Source of the DNA: Phlyctochytrium arcticum
Lineage: Eukaryota > Chytridiomycota > Chytridiomycetes > Chytridiales > Chytridiaceae
Direction of reading: 5' to 3'
DNA length: 64,000 nucleotides
Assembly (NCBI GenBank): GCA_025602905.1
Contig: JAHLKI010000026.1
Location: 186,001 to 250,000 of the forward strand
The first letter of the stretch is position 1. Each line of letters begins with the position of its first letter. The notes below the pieces were generated by a model. That model saw only the letters and a program-made list of their open reading frames with translations, was not told where the DNA came from and searched no databases. Positions 15,507 through 26,169 of this stretch are shown here, piece after piece. The position numbers and the translations under genes were made by a program.

Positions 15507-16079
15507 CTACTTTCTAGGATTTGAGTGACCACAATTTTTGCAGATTCGAAGGTCGGCGTGCTCGTAGTAGTTCTCGATAATGGGTTTTAACTGTGAACCC
15601 AGGTCGGTGCAATGAAATGCCGCCTCGTATACTATCTCCTTACAATCTTCGCAGTACCATCTCAATCGATCTGCTTCCTCAACGGTAAGGCTTCGGTTCA
15701 ACTCAGTGGAGAACAACAAGGGATACATACCTATTGATTTGACAGGTCTCTTTCGCTCAAGAACGATCCCGACTGTATCAGCGTATCTCACCGGATTATG
15801 AGGTGTATTGGCCGGTAGTAGAAACATCTCCCCCTCTCCAATAGTAATATCTCTGAACTCCCCCTCATCAACAACCTTCAGCAACATGGGACCTTTATAT
15901 TGATAGAACCATTCTTCAGTTTCGTTCACATGATAGTCGTTGCGAGCATTGGGGCCACCAACCGCCATAACGGTAAAGTCTGAGGAGTTGTAGAGACAGT
16001 AGTTGTTGACCGGCGGCTGCAGCAAGTGCGAGTATTCACTGAGCCATTTCGGGAAATTTATCGGTGGACCCAGGGGCAT
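15507..16079 (-). CDS. BNA1: 3-hydroxyanthranilate 3,4-dioxygenase
   Basis: This cupin enzyme opens the ring of 3-hydroxyanthranilate in the kynurenine route from tryptophan to quinolinate and NAD. The protein starts [20 protein letters not shown]. The iron site is visible as [14 protein letters not shown] (His and Glu ligands) and [12 protein letters not shown]. The C-terminus has the rubredoxin-like metal site: WYCEDC, then [13 protein letters not shown], a feature of the fungal and bacterial forms. Read without introns it has 190 residues. However, 15730-15674 (57 nt, minus strand) starts GTATGT and ends AAG, has no stop and keeps phase, so it is probably an intron. Removal gives 171 residues, the normal size, and restores the [14 protein letters not shown] junction. 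It is convergent with ODAD2 and divergent from CCDC77, 50 bp away. Confidence 0.95.
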   Translation of the reverse strand: MPLGPPINFPKWLSEYSHLLQPPVNNYCLYNSSDFTVMAVGGPNARNDYHVNETEEWFYQYKGPMLLKVVDEGEFRDITIGEGEMFLLPANTPHNPVRYADTVGIVLERKRPVKSIGMYPLLFSTELNRSLTVEEADRLRWYCEDCKEIVYEAAFHCTDLGSQLKPIIENYYEHADLRICKNCGHSNPRK

Positions 16080-16129
16080 CGCGATCGTTGGATTTGTTTG
16101 CGGAGTTGAGCGGCCTTGTCAGTCGTAAA

Positions 16130-18023
16130 ATGACAAACCCCGAGTTTGGCCCTCGGCTAAGCAATTATCTGAACGCGTTGATCGGATCTTTGGCCTGGGA
16201 TCTTGGCGAAACTGGAAAGGGCGCTATGCGGACGGACATTCGGGACCTTCCGCTTTCGCAAGATCTACTAGACTATTACCGGCAACGACTGGGTTGGGAG
16301 AGACGTTTCTGCCTGCAATTTTGGGTCGAATGTACTGACAAAATCACTACAGATCAATGGGAAAAGGACTATCAGGATGTGTTGGACAAAATAGACTGTG
16401 TTCGGTTGCAGCACGAAGATGCGCATCGTGTGGCATGGGAAGCTCACAAACGGACGGCGGAGATTGCAGACCTCCAAAAAGCCCTGAGTGATGCGGAAGT
16501 AGCATTGTTTGAAGAGAAACGAACAACCTTGAAGTTGATGGCGGAAAATGACCACCTAAAGGGCACGTTAGCGCCGGACTAACTGTATCAAACTTTGGCT
16601 GACAGCCTTTCCTCTAGTGCAGGAGCTTAAGGATCGGAAAAAAATACGATATCTCCTAAAAATAACGCCTACGCCAGAGAACGAAACAACTTATTTTCGT
16701 AACAAACTTGACAAGCGTCTGGTGGAAGTAGAAAATGAGCCTTTGCAAAAGGTACCCAGATGTTCAATGATACACAATCTGCCTGAGACCCACAAGTTAT
16801 AATTGTTGCAGATGACGAGGAATGGACGGGATGAGGACAGCATCCCAATGGACCGAGATGACGAAATTGAGTCCTTGCGTGTCAATTTGGCATCATTGCG
16901 CACGCAATTGGAAGAGCAGGTAGGAAGAACATCATCTGCTTTTTTTTAGAAGCTAAGACTTGGCCGTAGACACAGATGTATGAGGCGACCATCGCAGGCT
17001 TAAAGAGAGACCGGCAAACTCGAATGGATGAGGAAAAGTCTCGCCGACAATACGAGTCGCAGAAAATTGAAGATTTAATGGAAAAATTGCAGAAGCTGCG
17101 CGCATTGTGCCGGGAAAACATCAAAGGTGTGAATACTGTCCATTAATCAATTTCCTGGGGTGCTAACAGTTCGCACTGCGTACCATCAGAGCTCCTACAT
17201 ACCAAAAAGTCCGCGAATGCGTACGAAAAGCGCCTTGTTGAAGAAAAAACAAATCTGGTCGAGGAACTACATTCTTCCAAGAGCCAACTTACAACAGAGC
17301 AACATAAAGCTGAAAATGCCGAGAAGGTGCGGTGACGGCCTTTGCAATCCATTCGAATTTTTTTTAAAGCTTCATGCAGAACATCGAGAATCGAGTCACA
17401 AAAAAACAGGAAACACTTGTGACGGATCTTAGATCTCAGTTGGGTCGCTACGAGCGAGAAATTCATAGTTTGAAGGTACCCGTGGGGGTTGCGCATGGGA
17501 ATTGTTCACCATCTAACATTACTCAGGCAAAGAGCGACGACACCGAAAAAGGATACAAGCGCCGCATAGATTATTTACAAAGTAGACTATCGGCTGTTAC
17601 ATCTACGTTAGTATTCGCATACGCTACCTGCGTGTATTTTCGTTCTAACGCACATTATAGATACACCGCTTTGAAAAGGCGCAGGGATTATGAGATTGAG
17701 GGATTTACGAATGACATTCTTATGCTACGCAAGCAACTGAAAATGCTGGAGCGTAATATTCTACGATATGCACCTCTTGAAGACAAGGAATTGGTGTTGC
17801 TCAATTTAGGTGCGTAAATTTGAGCAAGTTATGCAAGGCGACACGTCTTAACAGCTGATTTAGCGAAAGAAACCGGTCAAAGAGTGAGCAAAATCTCGTC
17901 GGAGCTTCACGGTCTAAAGGTTTGTATCTCTCCAGGTATACTCCAGGGGCAGTTCATTAAACGCCGTCTCTATAGGCCAAAATTTATTCAACGGAGGAAG
18001 ATGTTCGCTCGATAAAGTTTTAA
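16130..18023 (+). CDS. CCDC77: CCDC77-like coiled-coil protein
   Basis: CCDC77 is a centrosome and basal-body associated coiled-coil protein of unknown mechanism. The start MTNPEFGPRLSNYL is chosen at 16130. An in-frame ATG at 16064 would overlap the HAAO coding start on the other strand. Matches in order are LPLSQDLLDYYRQRL (human SKELLEYYQKKM), EIADLQKALSDAEVALFEEK, QELKDRKKIRYLL and ENETTYF. Long heptad-rich stretches follow, then YTALKRRRDYEIEGFTNDI, KQLKMLERNILRYA and a C-terminal SSELHGLKAKIYSTEE. First exons are 16130-16562, 16618-16751 and 16812-16919. The first intron keeps phase only with a GC donor at 16563-16564. There are about nine short introns in all. Confidence 0.88.
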
Positions 18024-18135
18024 AAGTCTGTCAGGATGGGGTAATAGATTTGTCTTCATGCTGTAAATACATTGGGAATGGAAAGCTGTACATAAAAAAA
18101 TACTTCCGTAGTCTCTCTCCTTATGATCACACTGG

Positions 18136-21100
18136 TCAGATTCGTTGCCTCATCAGCATTACTGTATAGTGCTTTTCATTCAGCACACCCCCCGGGTAAC
18201 GGAGCGCTTCCTTCGGAATAAAATTTTGTTCCAGATCTACTATAACATGATCGGATTCTGCCGTTAGTAGACAGCGCAAACCTTCTACCAACACCTTCAA
18301 TCCCCTGGTGCCTATCCGGTTGTGGCCCATCTTCACACGTTTCACACCTGTGGCTTTGATGACATCGAGTACGCATTTGATGGATTTGTCCGATAGCTGT
18401 TGTCGAGCCAAGCTCAAATAGAGCAAGCAGTGAAGCTCTGCTAAAGCAGAAGTGATTGTACTCATTCCTATGTCGCCCAGCGCTCTATCACTGGCATCGT
18501 CGTTCGATCCTTCGAGCGACAGTCGTTTCAAAGAAGTGCAACATCGAGGCAATAGTGAATTGATGGATTGTGGGACGGTCTGGATGAAGTGTAGCCCATC
18601 CATGCGCAGCTCCGAAATAGAAAGCCTGGCATCTTCTGTCTCTTCCAGAAAACATGCAAAGTCACGGATAGTTCGCGGAAGGAGTGACGACGAAGAAACA
18701 TCCAGAAAATCCAAAGTCGCTACTCGACTGACGAGGGTCTCTCCCAAAGCTAAAAGAGATGAATTGAGATCCATATGGGATATGCCCAAATGCCTCAAAT
18801 CTCGGTTGCTTTTTATAGCGGCAAAAATCACATTCAGTCCTCTGCTAGTGAAAAAATTGCCGGCGAGTAGAATCTTTGTGATTTTTGATCGTGCGGAAGA
18901 GAGTAATTGTCCTAGAGAGGATGCAGCCAACAACGCACTCTCATCGTTCTGTCGTATATTCCCAGACAAGTCCAAACTTTGGATCGATGAGGCGCATTTC
19001 AAACCATCACAAAAGGCGGCGACTTGAAGAGCGCCAAGGTTTAAGCCAGGAACCGCAATGTGTACGAGATGACACTTTCTTGACATAATAGAAGTCAGCA
19101 GCTCTAGAACAATCTGCTCAGTGAAGGAATGCCACCGATGGATGCCCAAACCGGTGATCTTGGACACGGTGCTCAGGGAATTGATGATAACGGCTGCTTT
19201 TTCCCACGACATGGCATCAACGGCGTGCTGCAAAGTCAGGTGTAAAGTCGTATGAGTATCATTTGATGTTGGTGTATCGGTCATTCTCGCGGGGGTGTCC
19301 GCTACAACAATGCGCGCGGCTGGGATCATAGCTGGCCAGCCTGTCTTAGTGTTAGGCGACGGTAGAGCCGAAATATTTGAGAGGCCTGGTTCCGTATTAT
19401 GAGCAAGCCGCAAGAGATTCCCCACTGCTGTTGCATCCGAACACTTTAAGAGACATTGACATTCCGTGGCAGACGTTTCCGAGACTAATGTACGAAGCAT
19501 GCCGGCCGCGCTTCCTGATACGGCGGTGATGCTTAAAGACAGTTTCTTTAGTGCTGGAAGATGATGCATCACATCCAACCAAAGACGGAGCAGCTCAGCG
19601 TCCAGTGTACAGGAGGGAATCAAATGTAACTCCTGAATATGCATGCCCCACCCTTCCACAAGCTTTAACACTTTTTGCTCTGTCGCTAGAGGAAGAGGGG
19701 ATCGGAGTGATTCCTCCACAAACCTCTGAATACAGAATCGTCGAGCTTGGCTGAATACTTCAGGTTGAGTAATCGTATCGTCATTGTCGAAGACACATGG
19801 TATGCTGGAACTGGAATTTACGAGATGTGACAGCTTTTGGTACCATATGCTACGCGTGTTTAGCCGCGGAGTTATTTCCTTGTTCGCAGATTGTTCACAC
19901 TCTGAGTCCAAAAGGGTTGGCGACTTCCTGTTGATTAAGGTTCCTTCTATCAGAGCAAGATCACCGACAGGGAGCCTTTTAACTATCGATTTTAGCAAAG
20001 GACGGGGGAGCGTTCCAAAGGATGAAATGCCTAACTTTGAAGGGGATGGAGCAAAGATAAGTTTTGGACGCCAGCGGGATAAGTATGGATTTCACGCAAT
20101 GCTTCACCTTCAATATTCTCTGCTGCTACATCCGCGCATTTCCCTACGAGAATTGGTAAGTCAAGATACACCGCTGCCTCCATCAGCTCCAAGACGCTTT
20201 CCAGCTTTGGTCGGTAGCCGGGTGTTGCCTCAGCAATATCCCCCTTTTCTTCGCTACGTAGCCCCAGCGCTTTATATATTTCAGGAAGATGTATCCTACA
20301 CCAATCCCAGTAGAGAAAGGCCACGATATCGGCGAGCACGTCCCGGTCAACAGTGGGAAAGCGGATCACATTTTCAACTCCCTCGATAAAGTGGACTACA
20401 AATCAGGAATTCAGGCATGGTTTTAGAATTGCGAAACCTGACTATGTCCATACCAGATCCGTTATATATGTGCTGAATTGTTGGAGATACAAACGCTACC
20501 GGTTTCGGAATATTAAATGTTGCAGTCCCCTCGCCCCGTTGCTCACCCGCCGTTAAATGAATAAAATGCGTGCTCTGGGAAAGATATTTATTGCAGCCAT
20601 CCAGGATGTGCAACCGCATATCGCAATCATTGCCCAGCTTATTGAAGCTCATGTTGAGGGTATTTGGGACTTTCTCGAACGATTTCGCCATCGTAGGTAG
20701 CTGCGGGCGGTCCTTTGACGCAAATGAGCTAAGTACGTCTTCCAAAAGACAACCTGCTGCACTCGACGCTCCTATATCCGCAGAAATCTGAGCATTTGCA
20801 TCTTGCCTCCTAGCGGGAATTACACCCTCAAGATTTTTGATGGTGCGCACGGGAGATGGAGTCGCTCTAGAAGATGTTTTTTCCCTCGGAATGTCCACGA
20901 CGAATCCGATCTGTATTGTGTGCCCAGTATTCCAACGACCCTTGTTAGGCGTGGAAGGCCCTCGCAGCCCCGATCGACTTCCAAATTGCTGGACTTTTAT
21001 GGCAGATTCACTAGTAGGTACAGACATACAAAATCCCCGAGAACTAATTTCGCGAAGTCCCGGCTGTTTGATTGGTGGAACTGAAATTGCATTTGTGGCG

Positions 21101-21204
21101 GACTCTGACGCGGGGGATGCTGGTACCGATGGGCGGTTACGGTCAAGGCAAGCATTTGACGATGCGCTGTAATAGCGAGCGACCTGAATGGTCTGAGACA
21201 ACAT
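18136..21204 (-). CDS. BTB/POZ-LRR protein, function unknown
   Basis: Three exons join in phase (21204-20454, 20395-20108, 20030-18136) into 977 residues. The first 180 or so residues are disordered, Ser/Pro-rich. A BTB-like fold follows: CDMRLHILDGCNKYLSQST, VHFIEGVENVIRFPT, LADIVAFLYWDWCRI and VLELMEAAVYLDLPILVGKC. The rest is mostly irregular LRRs, for example LKKLSLSITAVSG, SIQSLDLSGNIRQND and CTSLKRLSLEGSNDD. The last of these reads VKRVKMGHNRIGTRGLKVLV. BTB plus LRR suggests a Cullin-3 substrate adaptor or a scaffold, but that is inference. I do not recognise a named family. The upstream region carries two ACGCGT (MCB) sites. It is convergent with CCDC77, stops 112 bp apart. The intron between exons 2 and 3 has two possible donors. 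Confidence 0.75.
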
Positions 21205-21357
21205 GACAAGTATAGCCGAAGTTTGATGATGCTCCGAGCAAGAGTATTTTTTTCTCTAACCAGCAGATTCCGCATAACGCAAATATACATACGATCTATC
21301 TGTGATTTGGTTAAGGTTAACGTTCTGAGAATCGCCTGCGTCGACTCTCGAGTCTCG

Positions 21358-21402
21358 ACGCGTCTGACTGACGCGTTTCTGGTCACGTGGAAGTGAGACC
21401 GT
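21358..21402. promoter_or_regulatory. Two MCB sites plus an E-box upstream of the BTB-LRR gene
   Basis: ACGCGT occurs at 21358-21363 and 21371-21376, 13 bp apart, about 155-170 bp upstream of the BTB-LRR start codon. A CACGTG E-box lies at 21384-21389, followed by GGAAGTGAG. ACGCGT is the MBF (MluI cell-cycle box) site in yeasts, linked to G1/S genes. Function here is inferred. Confidence 0.5.
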
Positions 21403-21559
21403 GGGGGTCCACTGGGGGAGATTTCGCGGTGCTGTAATACATCCGAGTTTTTAATCATTCTGTGAAATACTCTCAATTTTTATTCTTTCCTTGAAATAAT
21501 TGACGAACAACCAGCACTCCCTACAACAGTACGCATGCATACCGTCTCGCAATTCCTGC

Positions 21560-22408
21560 TCAAGTTGACGGCTCTACACTGGGTGGGATGTTATCAGCAA
21601 GCATAATAAGCCTTTGCCTTGTTCGGAGCATGTCATCTTCTGAATCATCATCAGTTATCTCCCGCAGCCTAGCAAGTTGGAGGATTTCCGACGTTGGAGG
21701 ATATCGAATTCTCTTTCGCTTGGCCAGTGGTCCTTCTATGGGCAATTCCATCTCGCTTCGAAAGATGTCGAAGTCCCGGATAGTGTTACTACCGTCAAGA
21801 GCTCAGTGAATGACGAGGCGCCTTCTGCACTGCAAAAAGTTAGTGAATTACGGAAGCCAAGCCATTCTCGAAACAATTAACTCTGCATAATGCTCTTTGG
21901 TTGTAACTCTTCATTGAGTTTTTTCTCGATGTCGGCCATTCTCTGAAGGATATTGGATTCACTTTCCACTTTGGAAAGAAGGAACCACCGCAATAATTAG
22001 CAATTGGCTCGACAACGACAAGCCAAATTCTTCTTACCACTCGCTGTCGTGACTCTCTCCGGTAGTACAATCAGGAACGGGGCATTGCTCCGAGTTCTGC
22101 TTCGTTTCTTCGTTCAGAACCGACGCCAAATCTGCCGAGGTTCTGAGGTGGTTCCCGATACGAAAAGCTCTTTCGTTGGCGTAGACGCGGATGCGTCCAA
22201 CTGCAACATCTTTGAAGAGCGTATCGCGACTCCAAAGGTCCCACACAGCATTGCGCAGGTGGGTCATCGCGGGCGAAGTTTGGGGAAGATCGACAAAATC
22301 AATATCATCCATGTTTGGTATGGGTCCGCCCTTCGTATCGCTCAGTCTATACCAGATTCGCATCATAGTGATGTTAGAAGTTTGTGCTGATGAGGTTGCC
22401 AAACGCAA
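21560..22408 (-). CDS. Small hypothetical protein with Ubl-like N-terminus
   Basis: Exon 1 runs from the ATG at 22408 to about 22038. Its first 95 residues (MMRIWYRLSDTKGGPI, TSPAMTHLRNAVWDLWSR, AVGRIRVYANERAF) have the strand-strand-helix-strand look of a ubiquitin-like header. It loosely recalls the N-terminal domain of Crinkler-type proteins, but the similarity is weak. A second exon encodes a short helix ESNILQRMADIEKKLNEELQ, joined in phase if the acceptor is at about 21966. The last exon (to 21560) holds a basic/acidic tail: LAKRKRIRYPPTSEILQLAR, then DDDSEDDMLRTRQRL. The middle junctions are uncertain. About 220-240 residues. No function can be given. Confidence 0.45.
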
Positions 22409-23670
22409 ATCTATGCTTTATATACATGAACCAGAGTTATGGGTGGGGGGTGTCACCGCGCCCGCGCTTACCTAACCCATTCATTCTCTGCCTAGTCTCC
22501 GCCTGATTTGTCGAAACTTTCATAAACGTTGTTCGGCAAACTCTCTTATTTGCAACTCTCATTTGGATATATTCCTTTCCCGCGAATTTGCTCTCTATTT
22601 CAGCGGATTTCAACGCGCCCATTAAATGCGACTTCATGAAATGCATAGCAGGAATTCACCCAATCTGTGGTCGGCCTGGGTGATGACTTTCACTAGCCGT
22701 AGGCATCAGGCTGTGACAGCTTTGTGATCTGTTTTTGTCGTTTCAGCGCTGTAGCCCCGAAGAGCTGAAATCGCGTAGGAGGACGGGGATCGTGGGAACT
22801 TCTACGTGTTGTTTAGCCACCGCGACTTCCCGCAAGTGTGCGGACTTTTATTATGAAAGGGAACCCAAGCTTCGCTCGGGTACAATGTATGAGGTGTTTT
22901 CATTGGGAGATGGTAATAGAATTGTCAGAAAATCAAAAGAATCTTCTTTTCAAACGACATCCCTTCTCCAGCCCACCAACTCGCTTTGCTCGGCTTGAAA
23001 AAGGGTATAAATGTTTTCACGCTTCCATTTCCCGAAGGTGATTTCACCGAAATGGCATGCGGTTAGTAGCTCGACCAGAAACAAGAATGACCAAAAAATA
23101 ATGATCACCTTGAAATTTACATGAGATAAAGAATGAATGGGACAAAAGATGGAAGAGAAAGTGGAAATGTGCAAAAATGGTCAATCTATGGTAATATCGC
23201 GGATAGAGATCACTGTGTGATGGGTAACTTATAAACCTTGGCCGTTTCGGTGAGGTCCGCACAGAAATGAGGTTCAGCAAGTCCCGGAAGCGAATGAATG
23301 GTGGATTCTTTATATGCACTGATAGGATGGGAAGTCGTGTACAAGTTCTGGATCGACGAAATAAAACTTATGGAGCGTCTTTCAAGAACGTGGATTACTC
23401 CATGTCTACGCGTTTCGATCTGCAAATAGATATCAAAAGCCAGACGGGAAACCCAAGCAAACTCAGGGGCGCTCCTGTATCTGGACGGATTTGCGAGACT
23501 TCTGGCAATTCAATTTTTTTGCTACAGTGGTGGCGGGTAAATGCAGCGATCACAATTCTAGGCAGTGAAATCCTCCTCTAGCCGTACATGTTATATTTGT
23601 CGTAGAACGCTGTTTGTCTTATTTCCACATTTATTTCCTTGATGTGCCTAGTACTTTCGACTATTTTCCT

Positions 23671-23716
23671 CATCTCCCGTCAAGCCGACGCGACATCTCC
23701 CGTCCAGCCGACGCGA
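23671..23716. repeat. 23-bp tandem repeat in the DDX51 promoter
   Basis: Two adjacent 23-bp copies (23671-23693 and 23694-23716) differ at one base. Each contains CCGACGCGA. They lie about 165-210 bp upstream of the DDX51 start. Confidence 0.8.
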
Positions 23717-23723
23717 CGCGCCG

Positions 23724-23755
23724 ACGCGTAAAGATGGTCACGCGGAAGTCACGGG
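23724..23755. promoter_or_regulatory. GACGCGT...GGTCACGCGGAAGT motif upstream of DDX51
   Basis: An MCB-like GACGCGT (23724-23730) is followed five bases later by TGGTCACGCGGAAGTCACG. Nearly the same pair, with a 3-base gap, lies at 21370-21399 upstream of the BTB-LRR gene. Confidence 0.5.
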
Positions 23756-23878
23756 AGCTACTATGCCTCTAAAGGGTCTCATGAGATTGGTTGAGTTCAA
23801 ACATTTGAGAGCAGGAAAGCTGAGGAAACAGAATTTGAGCTCGCATTCGGTCAACTGAGGTCCGGCCTGAGAAGCGAT

Positions 23879-25918
23879 ATGGGACACTGGGAAGGTCAGA
23901 ATAGTTTTGCGGACGAGGAGCATTCCGGGTACCATGAAGATGAATATCAAGCTCGGGACACAAACCATAACAGAAATAAGCGAAAACATTATGGGGAAGA
24001 ATTACCTGCCAGCACTGAAGTCAACACTTCGAAAGAACGATACGCCAAAAAGAAGCGGAGGGGGGGCAAGCAGGCAAGAGACAAAGAACTTTCGTGGAAA
24101 GCATCCAACGGGCTGATCGAAGGAAACCCGAGCGGGACCCACGTTTCGCCAGAGCAACCAGTGCTAGAAAAGAAGGAGGGGAAAGCGACCGCTGACAAGG
24201 CTGATGAGGATGCTAAACTAAAGCTGGAACTAAAAAAGAATGGCCTTCCGCTGTGGATTTCGAATCCATTGACTATATCTGCGGATGTCACCAGGACAGC
24301 AGCCAGCAACATCGACAATCCGTTATGGGGTCTGTCTCAAACCTTGAAATCACAATTACAAACATTGGGGATCGAATACTTGTTTCCGGTACAAATGAGT
24401 GTACTTCCCGTTCTTCTCACCACCCGTCACTCTTCTGCCATCATTCCACCCGGTGACTTGTGTGTATCGGCGCCGACAGGCTCTGGGAAAACACTTGCCT
24501 TTGCCATTCCGATCGTAGAGACCCTCCTTAACCGAATAATACCTCGTCTTCGAGCACTCATTGTTCTCCCGACGCGAGATCTGGCACTGCAGGTGAAATC
24601 CACGTTTGATTCACTCACGCGTGGAACAGATATCCGTTGTGTTCTCATCACTGGCCAAACATCTTTTACCGTGGAGCAGTCACAGCTTGTGTCATACGAT
24701 GATTCGAACACTGCCATGGATTCGGGGGTTTCGAGCAAGGTGGATATTCTGATAGCCACGCCCGGACGGTTAATTGACCATCTTCGAGGAACAAAAGGTT
24801 TCACTTTGCAGCATCTCAGATTTCTTGTCATCGACGAGGCGGACCGCTTGTTGAATCAAAACTATCAGGATTGGCTGAAGCACGTCTTGAATGCAGCCTC
24901 TGGCTTGCCAATGGATACGAGCACGCCCATGGAGAATACTGCAGCTTCAACAGTCGCTCCCATAGGAGCAACCGGCTCTGCAATTTCTCTACGGCCACCA
25001 TTGATGGATCCAAATCATGATCTTTCTACCCTCCAACACTACACTCCATTACAAAAGCTTCTCTTTTCTGCAACCCTTACGCGAAATCCCGCCAAAATTA
25101 ATACGCTTCGACTGTGTAAACCAACCTACATAGCAGTTACTCGGGAAGGTACCGGCGAAGCTGTCGATGCGGATGATACCCTTGAAAGCAGATATATAGC
25201 ACCGGCCACGCTGACTGAGAATATGATAGTCTGTTCGGAAGCCGAGCGCAAGCCGCTAATGTTATTACACCTACTTACTCAAGAGAATCTGAAAGGAGTT
25301 TTGGTCTTTACCAAATCAGTTGAAGCTGCACATCGGCTGAGCATGTTGCTTCAGCACTTTGCCGGATACCAGCAATCAAGGGACCCACGGGCCAGGAGGA
25401 AGAAGAAGAAGCAAAAGATGAAATCGGATGATCCAGATCCGAGTATCGCGCAGGCCTTCTCATCAGACACCCCAACTTGTGAGCGCAAGCGTATACTCAG
25501 TTTATTTATCTCTGGTGAAACACGTTGCCTGGTCTGCTCGGACGGAATGGCTCGCGGAATGGATCTCGAATCCAGTGTTGCGTGTGTTATCAATTACGAC
25601 GCACCCTCGCGTCTGAAATCGTACATTCATCGAATAGGACGAACGGCACGGGCCGGTCGGGACGGGGTCGCATATACTATTTTGGAAGAAAAGGAAGCTC
25701 GTTGGTTCAAGCAGGAGAGTTCCAAGATTGGCCGTGCAGGGGATAAAAAGGTGAACAAAATCAGAGTAAAGGACGAGGACATTGAGCCGTTGATACCCGC
25801 GTACAAACATGCCCTTCAAAAGCTCGCTGACATGGTCAAAGGAAACCGCCCTCCCCCTACTTCCACCGATGATCAAACTCTCGATGATCAAACTTTCGAT
25901 GATCAAAGTCTCCAATAA
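23879..25918 (+). CDS. DBP6: DEAD-box RNA helicase DDX51/Dbp6
   Basis: A single-exon 679-residue helicase of the Dbp6/DDX51 group, which acts in the nucleolus in early 60S ribosome assembly. The N-terminal 150 residues are charged, with the basic cluster KKKRRGGKQARDK. Helicase motifs in order: Q-motif region YLFPVQMSVL, motif I APTGSGKT, Ia PTRDLALQ, Ib TPGRL, II as the subfamily's VIDEADRLL, III SAT, IV VLVFTKS, V SDGMARGMD and VI HRIGRTARAGR. Inserts before motif III (PLMDPNHDLSTLQHYTPLQK) and after motif IV (basic RRKKKKQKMK) are typical of this group. The C-terminus ends in three DDQ repeats (TLDDQTFDDQSLQ). An upstream ATG at about 23763 is out of frame. Confidence 0.93.
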   Translation: MGHWEGQNSFADEEHSGYHEDEYQARDTNHNRNKRKHYGEELPASTEVNTSKERYAKKKRRGGKQARDKELSWKASNGLIEGNPSGTHVSPEQPVLEKKEGKATADKADEDAKLKLELKKNGLPLWISNPLTISADVTRTAASNIDNPLWGLSQTLKSQLQTLGIEYLFPVQMSVLPVLLTTRHSSAIIPPGDLCVSAPTGSGKTLAFAIPIVETLLNRIIPRLRALIVLPTRDLALQVKSTFDSLTRGTDIRCVLITGQTSFTVEQSQLVSYDDSNTAMDSGVSSKVDILIATPGRLIDHLRGTKGFTLQHLRFLVIDEADRLLNQNYQDWLKHVLNAASGLPMDTSTPMENTAASTVAPIGATGSAISLRPPLMDPNHDLSTLQHYTPLQKLLFSATLTRNPAKINTLRLCKPTYIAVTREGTGEAVDADDTLESRYIAPATLTENMIVCSEAERKPLMLLHLLTQENLKGVLVFTKSVEAAHRLSMLLQHFAGYQQSRDPRARRKKKKQKMKSDDPDPSIAQAFSSDTPTCERKRILSLFISGETRCLVCSDGMARGMDLESSVACVINYDAPSRLKSYIHRIGRTARAGRDGVAYTILEEKEARWFKQESSKIGRAGDKKVNKIRVKDEDIEPLIPAYKHALQKLADMVKGNRPPPTSTDDQTLDDQTFDDQSLQ

Positions 25919-26089
25919 CATCTCTGTAACATACCACACTTAATTTATTTACTTATTCACAATCTCGGTGACTTGCTGTACATCTTGGACCAGTGGACCT
26001 TTGGGAAATCGCTGGAATCGGTATCCTGCGCTGCTGCGTTCTGTTCGTCAAAATGCTTATAGTGTACACGTCAATGCCGAAATTTCATC

Positions 26090-26161
26090 GGTTCTATGGT
26101 GTAGCGGTCAGCACTCAGCACTCTGAATGCTGCGACCCGAGTTCGAATCTCGGTAGGACCT
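26090..26161 (+). tRNA. trnQ-CUG: tRNA-Gln (anticodon CUG)
   Basis: 72 nt fold into a cloverleaf with acceptor stem GGTTCTA/TAGGACC (one G-T pair), A box TGGTGTAGCGG, anticodon loop CTCTGAA with anticodon CTG, and B box GTTCGAATC. No intron. It is closely similar to eukaryotic nuclear tRNA-Gln genes. A T-run starting at 26164 is the likely Pol III terminator. Confidence 0.95.
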
Positions 26162-26162
26162 C

Positions 26163-26169
26163 ATTTTTT
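26163..26169 (+). terminator. Pol III terminator of tRNA-Gln
   Basis: A run of six T (26164-26169) starts two bases after the tRNA 3' end on the coding strand, the standard RNA polymerase III stop signal. Confidence 0.8.

Larger units (their letters stand above)
22409..23878. other. 1.5-kb region without a recognisable gene
   Basis: Upstream of both the small minus-strand gene and DDX51. ORFs present are short, in all frames, and none reads like a conserved protein. 23050-23220 is AT-rich. The last 210 bp contain the tandem repeat and promoter motifs listed separately. Confidence 0.5.

Noticed and set aside
22735..23581. Plus-strand ORFs of 87-104 residues
   Set aside because: No splice path, no conserved-looking segment, frames overlap others of equal quality.
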